64,000 nucleotides of DNA from Phytophthora colocasiae. Its lineage: Eukaryota > Oomycota > Peronosporomycetes > Peronosporales > Peronosporaceae. Below, in pieces: positions 54,766 to 64,000 of the stretch. The stretch is from positions 3,005,016 to 3,069,015 of the forward strand of contig JAGKQI010000090.1 in assembly GCA_018806915.1 (NCBI GenBank), given 5' to 3'. The stretch's first letter is position 1; every line of letters starts with the position of its first letter. The notes beneath the pieces are model-generated. The model made no database searches and had not been told where the DNA came from. It worked only from the letters and a program-made list of their open reading frames with translations. The translations under genes were made by a program, and so were the position numbers.

Positions 54766-56062
54766 GGCTCTCCTCGGATATGGCCCCACATCTAGATAAA
54801 GCTAGATTGTAGATAGAAGTAGTTGCAAATTCAAGTTGAACTTGCATACAAATACCTAGATAAAGAAAAGATCGCCCCACAGCGGGAACTTTGGCGCCTT
54901 CAGCCATTTCACTTTGGAAATCTCCACAAACTCAGAGACCCCAACCCAGCCTACCATGCCTACTCGACCTAACGCTACTGCAGGTGGGGCGTGTCCTCGC
55001 CTACCCCGTCCGGTCGACGTCGCTGCTGCAACCGGGCTCCGCCGCACTACATTCGACGCGGTCATGGACGTCACAGCCACGGCGACCGCAACCGTGGAGT
55101 GGGCCATGTCGGTGCACTTGCTGCACCCCAGCTCTATTGTGTCCGAAGTGCACAACGCCCATGCACTTGGACGTTGCGAACGAGCGCTGGCGCTGCTCCC
55201 GTTCTGCCTGTCGAACGGAACGGAGCGTTCGAACAGGCAGCTTCTTCTCCAAGAGCAAGCTTCCGCTGAGAAAGTTAGTGAGGCTGCTGTGTCACTGGTG
55301 TGCGCGGACACCAGTGACGACAGCAGCAACGATGGTTGGCGTGCACCAACAGGCAGCAATGCAATGGTACACGTACTGCAGAGACATATGCAGTAACGAA
55401 ATGTTATCTATCCCTATTGAAATCGACGAAACCTCCCTCAAGAAGAAGTCGAAATACAACCGAGGAAAGCGCTACGCTGACTACTGGCTTTTCGGCGGCG
55501 TGGATAGAACCACTAACCGCTGGTTCGGCGTCATCACGCACGAAGATCGCACGAAGCCGACTCTGTCGGCTCTCATCAAAAAGCACATTCGGCCCGGGTA
55601 AGTATCTGTTTTTTTACTTGATTTATTTATGCTAATGTATCTTAATGATTGCAGCACCACCATTATGAGCGATCACTTCTCCTCTTATGTGTCTGTCGAT
55701 GAGCAACACACCCTGGAAAACAACCCTCTCTTACAGGACAGACACTACCGTCATTTGTGGGTCAACCACTGCGAAACGTACGTGGCTAAAAACGTAACTA
55801 ATGGCTACATCTTTAACAGGCCATGCGAAGGGTGCATGAAAAAGGCATTGTTGCCTGCGTACCTGGACGAGTACCTGTGGCGCAGCTGGTTTGCGCCGCC
55901 ACAGGCGACTGCGACGGACGTTCTCCATGCCCTTATCAAGGGCATCATTAGAAATACTATTACTAGCTCGACGTAAGAGACAGAGTGATATGCATGTGAA
56001 AAGTACATCTGTAGTTCACAATCTAGCTTTATCTAGATTTGGGGCCATATCCGAGGAGAGCC
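54766..56062 (+). mobile_element. Merlin/IS1595-type DNA transposon with TIRs and TSD
   Basis: The 1297-bp element begins GGCTCTCCTCGGATATGGCC and ends with its inverse; the TIRs are about 45 bp (54766-54810 and 56018-56062) with one mismatch. It is flanked by TATGCGTC on both sides; 8-bp duplications are typical of Merlin. Intact ends and target duplication point to a recent insertion. Confidence 0.9.
54891..55976 (+). CDS. Merlin (IS1595/ISXO2-like) transposase
   Basis: Exon 1 runs in one frame to 55597 and exon 2 is 55655-55976, across a 57-nt phase-2 intron (GTAAGT...GCAG). The N-terminus holds a zinc ribbon (CPKC, later CSRSAC) followed by GSFFSKSKLPL. The catalytic DDE domain has Asp in IEIDETSLKKK, Asp in TIMSDHFSSY and Glu in RPCEGCMKK. 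There is no in-frame ATG before the zinc ribbon: ATG 54956 lies in another frame, so a frameshift or a further intron must be assumed. The enzyme would cut at the TIRs. Activity is uncertain. Confidence 0.8.
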
Positions 56063-56070
56063 TATGCGTC
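56063..56070. repeat. Right target site duplication of the Merlin element
   Basis: TATGCGTC, matching 54758-54765. Confidence 0.85.
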
Positions 56071-56228
56071 TTGATGTTTGGAGTCCATCAAGCAGTACAC
56101 GGCAGGCACGTAGACATCGACGCCAGGATCGCGAACCATCACGATGAGACACTGTTTAAAAGGTCGAGGTACCATTTTAAAGATACCGTCAATGAAAATG
56201 GCACTTCCTGGGTACCGAAGCAGACGGA

Positions 56229-56570
56229 TTAATTACGAATGACCGAAGCCCAGAAACCGGTATTGCCCACAGTCAATTTTGTGGACAACACTGAACTGCA
56301 GGAATGGGCGGGGGTCATTCTCGGCCACGTTCCAAGCGACCTGGGATCTCGTACTTGATAATGGCAATGGCGCGTTGTCTGGTGATAGAATGGAGCGGTG
56401 TACCCGGATAAGCAGAGCGGATTGACGACATTACTTGCTCCCACACCATCCGTGGAGGAAGCGACAGGTTGGCTAAGCTGGCGGCCTGGAGGGCAGTCTT
56501 CATCTCGCGTCGAACGTCGGTAAGTGCTCGTGGTCCGACTTCATCTTGGCAACTGTGGTCATTTCGAGCC
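56229..56570 (-). pseudogene. MULE-like transposase, downstream part
   Basis: On the minus strand from the TTAA at 56571 the frame reads KARNDHSCQD, then SLANLSLPPRMVWEQVMSSI and RQRAIAIIKYEIPGRLERG, the region that follows the zinc finger in MULE transposases. After a one-base shift it continues FLQFSVVHKIDCGQYRFLGFGHS and then ends, before the catalytic domain. It is the continuation of 60663-60843, separated by the PiggyBac element. Confidence 0.7.
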
Positions 56571-56922
56571 TTAACCCCTTGGACGCGGATGCTGTCCCGG
56601 GAGGGATAAAAATGGGGTCTTATCCCTTTCGGGAAGGGATAATGATTCATACCACATGAAGTATGCCATAGTGGAAGTGAAATGTAAATTGGACTTTTTT
56701 GAACACGGTTGTTGCTAAGCTCTAGGACAATTATTCAGATTTGTGTATGATGTGATGTAGCGGCTGTTTTTTTCTCTAATAGAAGGTCCAGAAGGTCCAG
56801 TGTCAGACATAAAGAGCAAGACCCGAAAATGAAAGAATACCGGAAAGCAGCGAATGACCATTGAACAAAGCGTGTTATCTTACGATGTCGGTGTAGCGCC
56901 TGTCGTATACGGTATGTGACCA

Positions 56923-59900
56923 CTAGAAGAACTTAAACTCGCCGTTGTGCCAAGTCACGTGCCAAATTTGCGCACAGGTGAGCCCCTCGAGCTGGTTGTG
57001 ATCACGCACACGATTACACAGCCAAGTCAAGCCGTTTTTGTTTTCCGAGCACTTCGGGCAGTAGTACGAAGTTGTAGACGAACGCTTTGCACCCTTTTCC
57101 TTCAGCAGAGAACATACCTTGCAAGCTCGCTGACGCGAACGGTTACCTTCACCATTTTTCCGCTTGTCATTACCTTGAACGATACAATGTTCTCCGGCTA
57201 TGACAATTGGCCGCTCTGGAGGGCCCTCTTGGGATCGAGCAGACCCAATGAAGTCACCTTCACCGATCTTGAGCAATTGGGTGTGGAGTTGGAGCATGAA
57301 TGTGTAATGAGATTCCTTACTCCTATTGTTCTTTTCCCAAAGCTCCGTGTACACGATGTACGCGTTGACTAGAGCAATATCAATCAATCCAAGAAACAAA
57401 GAGTTGTAATATTTCTGGAATCTAAAACCATATCATTCACAAGTCAAGTATAAGCAGCATAAAATAAATGTAGACACTCAGGATCAGCATTAGTACTTTA
57501 CCGGAAAGCGAGTTGTAGTGAGTAGGCTTGCAAGCGCAGCTGGTCGTTGCGGTCAACACCTCCCATGAATCGTTGATATTCCTCCACGATTTCGGGGCAT
57601 GGGACAGATACCTGCTCTCCAGACTTTTGGCGTCGCTGGACGGAGGTTAGTTGCGTAGAGACTTGGGAGGCTAAGAAGTAGACCGGTCGATTATCTACCC
57701 AGGCCAGCGCCACCAAACCTGGATTAGAAGCCGCGCGTGCCATCGTGAACGTGCCTCTAGGAACAGTTGATGGTCGCTTCTTGAACGAAGTAGTTCAGCT
57801 CTTTGCACCAGCCAAGCCGATTGGTTTGGATCGTACCGCAAAATTGAAACCCATAGTCCTTAGTTGCTGGGCGAGCTGAATTGAGGTATAAAATCTGTCA
57901 GTCACGACAAGCCGGCGACCCTGGTACGGCAACCCTCGAAATACGCAAGCAATGTTGCGAACAACAGCGGCTGGACCGCTCTTCGTGTCGTAAGACTGTG
58001 CGTTGGCTACATCTGCTTTACGACCGACGTCTAGTTCAACACTACACAATGTAAACATTATATATCAGCATACCGTATCGTTCATATCCCTACAACGTCA
58101 ACATACCGTTTGCAGTACCCCGTTTCAGCACAGCAGGTCATGACGCACTTAGAGCCCCAGCGGTGGGGCTTGTCCTTCATGAACGTCCGTGTTGGGTTGT
58201 GGCGGCTGTGCGATGGAAGCATCCCTTCATCAATCGCGACGCGAGACCCCAGCACGAATCCTTCTTTGAACGTCTTTTCCAGGGTAGATAATACTGGACG
58301 AATTTTCCATGCTCTATCACGAGTTGCACCAGGATCGTCGTTGTCGGAAAGATGTAGGAAGCGATGGATTTCGCGCCACCTATCTCTAGCCATCACCTTT
58401 CCAAACGTTCCAGCCGAGATTACACCAGTCTCCGCCGTTGTCCAGTGGTGTTCGAACCGTTTTACGAGGCGCGAGTGTGCGCCACCATAAGTCCAATCCA
58501 GTTTACAAGCTCATGCGGTCTAATTGCTGTAAATTTCTTCCAGTTTTCCGCGGATCTTTTCCTTGCTCGCGAGATTAGGGTCCGCCTTGCTGCTTGGCAA
58601 ACGCTTCCATCAACTCGGGCATCTAGTGTTTGTCTCCAGTACCGATTACTCTCACTCGCAATGTGACGCCATAGTTGTTTCGGTAGGGAAGTAGAAAAAT
58701 AGAGCGATAGGAGTTTTCGCAAACGGCAAAATGTCTTTGACGGAGCCACAGTATCCATCATAGACCTTGTCTATCACGGGATCGTTGTTTATGTGAGCAG
58801 TAGTATTTTTCCGGATACACCGTCCATCCAGTCGCAGTCATTTTGCGAAGTTGGTCAGCATCAAAATAGTTGACGGAGTCTGTCAGCATAAGGAACAACA
58901 GATATGTCAGCACTGTCAGCATAAAATTATACATGCAAGATACGCTTTACCTGCTACTGCCAGGTGCATCGCTGCAGCTTCCTCCAGGGTCATCAAGTTA
59001 GCCGCTCGGAGCCACTTCATCCGATAAGGCTTATTCAGGGCAGGTATCATCATCATACTCCAAGTCATCATCGCTATCCGACGCCAAAGACGGATACATA
59101 CCATCGTCGCTGTCGTAGCCATCTTCTCCATCCGATTTTAGAAATGCCTCGGATTCGTCAATCACCAAATTTGGATCCCACCGCACTGACGTCCGTAAAG
59201 GACAGTTGCCGAAACGGATATGCGCCGCTTGTGTCTGGTAACAGCACCTCAGCTGGATCTTCGTAGCCTTCGTCATTATCGGACGCCGCTCTCTGCGGTC
59301 GCAGCCTCATCGTCGGTGTTTTCGCCCATGGCCGCATTAGAATGATTTACTATCCGCTCACTGTCTGCATAACGACTTCGAGAAACCTCTGCTCTGTCAG
59401 CATTAGCTGAAGGATCAACAGCGTCAGCATACGGCCGCGCAGTTACCCCTTCCGAGTCAGCATTAGATAACAGCGTAGCTGTGTCAGCATTACAATAAAC
59501 ATACCCAGTCAGCATAACTCCAAAAGCATATCCGTCGCGGGTCAGCATTACCTTGGGGAGACATCTGTGTCTACATAACGAGTCAGTAATATTCGATACA
59601 AGTCAGCATAACAACAACATGATACTCACCAGGTGCTACCCGAAGACTTCTGACGCCAGCACTTTCAGCACACCTTTCACCACTCTCTGACCCATCATAA
59701 CGTCATCATGTTAGTAAATAAGTATATAGGAAGGTTTGTGTTTCGGACCTTCCAAGTTACCGACGCCCCACACATTACTGAACGAAGACACCTCACGTCG
59801 GCAAGTATTTGCCTCTTCTTCCTGTTGCCGCTTGGACTTCTTCTTGGGCTTCTTCTTGGGCTTCTTTATGGGCGGCTGAGTGTTAGGCCGTGCTGAAGTA

Positions 59901-60281
59901 GAGGCAGTTGATGAGGTTGGAGGCAGAGGAACTACATCCTCGTCATATCGATTGCTATCAGTCGCTTGTTCGTCAGACTTGCGCTTACGAAAATCAGAAA
60001 TGGTCATGCGCTCTGGTGCTCGTCGCGTTCGCTCTAAACAAGGCATCGTTGTACAGTACTTATTCATCCATAATCAAAGCTGTACACGTACTTTCAGTTG
60101 ATTCGGCTCTGTCTCGGACAAGAACTTGGGAGATTTTCAGTCTTTCACACAGCACGGTATCGGCACGGATGTAGGCGAGCAGCTCATCTTCCCCATTGAA
60201 GTAGTCCGCTCCCCGCTTCCCCTTCTTTCGGCTCTTTCCTGGCATAACGTAGTCATAGCTATCGAACCTGTCAGCACACAC
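56923..60281 (-). pseudogene. PiggyBac transposase (several frame breaks)
   Basis: Minus strand. A possible N-terminal part begins near 60240 (MPGKSRKKGKRGADYFNGED) and continues through Lys/Pro-rich and acidic pieces to 58916. The transposase domain (DDE_Tnp_1_7 type) runs from about 58761 to 57498 with all three catalytic Asp: VAIDEGMLPS, LVVTDRFYTS and GGVDRNDQL. A C-terminal cysteine-rich zinc finger (CKVCSLL, YYCPKCSEN) ends at 56923. Introns are visible (about 58015-58080). At least three one-base frame breaks (near 58462, 57845 and 57785) are not explained by splicing, so this copy looks recently damaged or mis-sequenced. Confidence 0.8.
58850..59625 (-). repeat. Degenerate repeat of ATGCTGAC (GTCAGCAT on plus strand)
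   Basis: GTCAGCAT or near variants occur at least ten times, densest at 59398-59545 with a spacing of about 25-32 bases. Translated on the minus strand, 59548-59276 gives repeated NAD/YAD tripeptides (NADTATLLSNADSEG). It lies inside the PiggyBac element. Confidence 0.6.
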
Positions 60282-60662
60282 GCTATTATCCCCTCCAAGC
60301 GATCACTTACTCGATGTCGAGCCCTGTAGGTGGGTGTGCTGTCCACTTTTCCTTCAGCAGTATAGGCCACACAGCTTTGAAGTCCATCTGCTCTCTTCCC
60401 GCCCAAACTGAAACTGAGTGGCTCAGCTGAGACCGTATTGCCCCGGCAATGCAATGATACGGACGCGTGCAACTCTATGTGCTGCCAAAACTCCAATCAG
60501 GTTCAGATCTCGAACAACGTGGCACCAATCACAGCTCGCTTAAAACTCTGAAGAAACACCAAACGGGTTTTGCGGATTTCTGGTAATAGTGAAATCAAGT
60601 CACTCTTATCCCTCCCGCGTCTACATAACAGCGGCGTTTTATCGCCGCGTCCAAGGGGTTAA

Positions 60663-60843
60663 CATGACCATTTCGGACGATAAGGCGCGCCTTACATCCT
60701 GCTCTATACCGTGCACATTCGTAGTATGACGTGTTGGTTTCCAGGACCTCGCGCTGGCAGTAGAAAGAGAAGCCAGTTATGCTCCATGCGAGAAGAAAAC
60801 GGAATGCACTGGTGTGGAGACATGATACTTTCGAATGGCTCAC
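60663..60843 (-). pseudogene. MULE-like transposase, N-terminal FLYWCH-type finger
   Basis: Minus strand: FSFYCQREVLETNTSYYECA followed by CKARLIVRNGHV, the zinc finger at the start of MULE-type transposases (conserved aromatic, Cys, Cys). No ATG is found in frame upstream. The frame is cut at the TTAA and resumes exactly in frame at 56570 with KARNDHSC. Confidence 0.7.
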
Positions 60844-63059
60844 GTTGTGACTTGATTTAACTGTATCATCCGAATATATTTCCGATACCGTAATTTATAG
60901 CAGTTTTAGAACAGTTTTGTTACCGGAAGTCTAAGATCCGAAATTTACTTTAGAACTTTTAGAACAGTTTAGAGCAGTATTAGGTACGCATTATCTAAGC
61001 CACCATAAGATATATTATGTATGAACCTTACTACTACATCCCAGAGTTAGTGCTTGTCAATACATTCTGTCCGGAGCTCAAGACATAAGAAATGATATCA
61101 AAACTTGGAAGTGCATGCATTGAAATCTGCATCGGCTGCAGAGACTTTTACCTATTCTGATTCATGCGTTTTCGTACATGGTGCGTCCGACAGTAAATCT
61201 TACTTTTGCCCATCAATTATCTTTCTTTTGTCTTGTTTTTTACTATTCGCATACTTAGGGATATACAAAATTTCTCAACCACAACTTTTGTTGAGCCCGG
61301 TGCCGTACTTCATTGTCATTGGCCAAAACGAATTTTCTTAAGGTCCTTTACACACCCAATTCTGAAGCTGTGTTTGTATACCACTCGTCGGAGCTCCCTA
61401 TTACGCACTCACTACGAACATCAAGTCTTTCCGGCGTAGCGAGTTGCAAAGATGTCTTGAGAATAGAGATGAGTCGGCATGGATGACAGCGACTGGTATT
61501 CCCCCTCAAGTTGTGATATTCGGGCTGCAGAAGGAAGTTCAGGCTACCGTTTGTGCTCTACCTGAGTCTTTGGCAGCTCCTGATTTGCTAAGCTACTAGA
61601 AGAAGAAAGGGATATATAGGACTGATATAACGCGACAGCAGCTCGAGGATACAATGCGTAGAGTGTTATCGGACCGTGGGATGCGGTCTGTCCTCACAGT
61701 TCTTCACCGACAACTACTATTCACTTTTGGCCAACTGATGACAAACTGCACACACTTCAGGAAGCTTTGAGTTTCCTGAGTACAGATGTACCACACGCTT
61801 GGTACCTGTGGTGGTTCGGGCATGGCCTGGCGACACGAAAGAAACGTCAAACGTACTCAGAAATGCCCAGGATGATAGAGCACATTTCAGCTGCAATGGA
61901 GAGAGACCGGTGCTTTACCTTCCTCCTCAATGACTGAGCAGCTGGCTGCAATGCTCTGCGTCACCAGTGTCAACAGCCTGCCGCTCAGCTCCTCAACCAG
62001 TCACGCAGAACCACGCAGTTGAAAGTCACATCGTCTAGTTCGTCAAGCAGCACACACAAACTACCAAAACGCACGCACATTTGAGTACAGACCTAGGAAG
62101 AAGAGGAAGGAAGACTAAACGCACTTACTTGTAACTTCGTTCACTGCATCTGCTTGTCCTTCACCGTCTGAGATATACTGGCTTTTTTGACGAATTACAA
62201 CCCACCGTTTTTATGTCGTCTGACTGTCTTACGAAGGATCGACACAAGTGAATGTCGGAATTGGATTGTTCCCACCAATGCATAGCTGCACTAGGGCGGT
62301 TTTTTATTTAGTTGATATTGTTTAGCAAATTAGCGGGATAGGTAAACATTTTAACAGCAAATTATCCTGTTATTATGAAATACAGTTTACTACCGACCGC
62401 ACTTGATCAATCAAATCTTCTTCGTGATGGCCATAAACCGCGTCCTGGTAATAATTCTCGAGTGGGGGGGGGAGAGCATATTTGGGTAACGTTTTACTAT
62501 TAGCGCGGAGAATTTTATCGACACTTTGCAGTGTTCTATATGACACGTTGCTAATTACGATTTTTCGAGTGGATATGGACGTTACGCTGTGATGTGATTG
62601 GATGTACACTGGGTTGTGGGAGAAAGGGAGATGTGGGACGAGGTTATGTCCCGTGTGACAATATGATGGATCTGTGGAAGAAAATTACTGTATATATATT
62701 AACCTTCACCTGTACTGCAAAGGGGCCCAAGAGATCAAGTGTTCTCCGGAAAAGTGCACAAACTCCGAGAGACAACAACACTCAGTCTGATCACCGGACT
62801 TTCCCCGACGATGAGTGCCTAAAGGTTGGCAGAAAGTCTCTCAGAAGAATGTATCTCTGAGAGATCTCATCCTGCCGTCCTGTGTGACGATGATGGTTCA
62901 AGGAATATAATTATACCCACAAGATACCAAGTATCGCGCACCGGACGTAGCGCACCCCGCGCATATCCCAACCGGACTTCGTGGCGTTGTAGCATACGTG
63001 CTCCGCACCCTGAAAACACTCATGGATTTCTGATATCACGCATGGAAACTCTGATATCA
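60844..63059. other. Gene-poor region with one decayed ORF
   Basis: About 2.2 kb. In the plus strand near 61770-61935 a frame reads FLSTDVPHAWYLWWFGHGLA and continues to a stop; it resembles oomycete transposon-associated ORFs but cannot be named. Nothing else supported. Confidence 0.4.
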
Positions 63060-63390
63060 CACCATGAAGTCTGACGTACAGGAGTCCGACGTACATGAAG
63101 TCCGACGTACATGAAGTCCGACGTACATGAAGTCCGACGTACATGAGTCTGACGAACATGATTCTGGTAACACAAGTCTGGTGTGTCCGGCTTATATACA
63201 AGCAATATTCCAGACATCACCAGTTTCCGATGAACAGACTCCGACGTACAAGACTCCGATGTTCAGACCCAAGTGTCACGACTCTGGTATTACGACTCTG
63301 ATGTACACTGAGATTCCGGAGTACATGGTTCCGATGAACATGTCTCCGACGCACATGATTCCAGACCCTGATGAACAGGATACCAGACTC
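63060..63390. repeat. Minisatellite, 16-bp unit
   Basis: GAAGTCCGACGTACAT is repeated in tandem at about 63064-63150 and continues with diverged units (GACTCCGACGTACAA, GAACATGTCTCCGACG) to about 63390. Confidence 0.85.
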
Positions 63391-64000
63391 TGACACTCTG
63401 AAGTCCACCCCCATACTGAAACCAAGTGTACCCAACACTTTGACCTCACGCAATCAAAGTGAAACGCTAACCCACTCATCCCTCTGTAATGACATCATTA
63501 AGTGTCGACTCTGACAAGATCTGCAGCATTTCGACTACCCATTTTTCAGTGAACCCAAGTGAAGATTTACCTGAGTTATACTGAGACCAAAATGTATGGC
63601 AATGAGGAATATGGAAGACAGAAGACAGAGAGATAACAGAGATAAAGATAAGCAGAGTCTCAATTTTCCTGTTGTAACGGAGTTCAATTTGCTGTTATTT
63701 ATAAACGAGGTCGTCTGCCTGCTGCTTCTCGTAAGTATTAGAGCCACGACAGAAGCTTTGAGGTCGACTGTGATCTCCTCACCTATCAGAAAGCCCCTTT
63801 AGGTGGAGATCAGCGTAACGTAGAGACCTGAGAGGGGGACCCACCTATTCCATTTCCTAGTTGGGTCGTTTTGTCTTGTCTCTAACGGTAGCCCATTTCA
63901 TATTGTACGTTTGGACAGGTTTTTGGGGAGCTTGGGGACAGTCGCTCTCAAGACGCTCGGTAGACTGTTAGCATAACTGATAGTGTATTGGTTTATTTTC
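63391..64000. other. Non-coding end of window
   Basis: No gene, RNA or repeat recognised in the last 600 bases. Confidence 0.5.

Larger units (their letters stand above)
56575..60658 (-). mobile_element. PiggyBac-type element inserted at TTAA
   Basis: The 4084-bp element is flanked by TTAA (56571-56574 and 60659-60662). Its ends are 14-bp inverted repeats CCCCTTGGACGCGG (56575-56588 and 60645-60658). A subterminal CGGGAGGGATAA is also present inverted at both ends. TTAA targets and CCC ends are hallmarks of PiggyBac. Confidence 0.9.

Noticed and set aside
54914..55396. 160-residue ORF overlapping the Merlin transposase
   Set aside because: It is out of frame with the zinc ribbon and the DDE residues; only its ATG at 54956 might matter if a frameshift is corrected.
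63060..63390. CRISPR-like array
   Set aside because: Units are contiguous without spacers, and the DNA is eukaryotic.

Overview
The window is nuclear DNA of an oomycete, most likely a Phytophthora or close relative. The evidence is short GT-AG introns of about 57-80 nt, oomycete-type initiator elements (GCTCATTY..CAATT) just upstream of several ATGs, flagellar and ER genes of eukaryotic type, and oomycete-style families: bZIP-like/START-like tandem genes, glycine-rich secreted proteins, and Crypton, Merlin, PiggyBac and MULE transposons. No bacterial features, CRISPR arrays, rRNA or tRNA genes were recognised.

Layout. 1-2954: remains of two Ty3/gypsy-type LTR retrotransposons in opposite orientation; the second cuts into the first gene of the next block. 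2955-15230: a tandem array with a period of about 3.37 kb. Each unit carries two paralogous three-exon genes (called A and B here), with an N-terminal basic/coiled-coil part and a C-terminal START-like part. Three complete A copies, four B copies and one truncated A are present; several copies carry small frame-breaking indels. 15366-23818: a near-perfect inverted repeat, two arms of about 3.9 kb around a spacer of about 0.6 kb. Each arm holds three genes for secreted glycine-rich proteins that all end in the same YR.LR-acidic tail. 24145-32038: an ER cyclophilin, two MITE-like elements, an ABC transporter relic, a BART-domain gene, a membrane-anchored aldehyde dehydrogenase, and a chimeric locus where a glycine-rich gene and the dehydrogenase 5' end have been joined and duplicated in inverted orientation.

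32039-46633 is a compact housekeeping block: a stand-alone P-type ATPase actuator-like protein, EMC10, a kinesin-6-like motor, PACRG, adenylate kinase 7, a large basic nuclear-type protein, the OST48 subunit of oligosaccharyltransferase, and a second N-terminal-motor kinesin. PACRG/AK7 and OST48/kinesin are divergent pairs. PACRG, AK7 and possibly the BART protein point to flagellar (zoospore) functions; EMC10, OST48 and the cyclophilin serve the ER secretory pathway.

47514-60843 is again transposon-rich: a Crypton tyrosine-recombinase gene, then a gene for a protein with three copies of a SANT-like domain, a gene-poor stretch, a Merlin/IS1595-type element with 45-bp TIRs and an 8-bp target duplication, and a PiggyBac-type element inserted at a TTAA inside a MULE-like transposase. 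60844-64000 holds no convincing gene; it has one decayed ORF and a 16-bp minisatellite.

Many broken frames in this assembly differ from an intact copy or the family by one base, often in or beside a short homopolymer. Some pseudogene calls may therefore be consensus errors.
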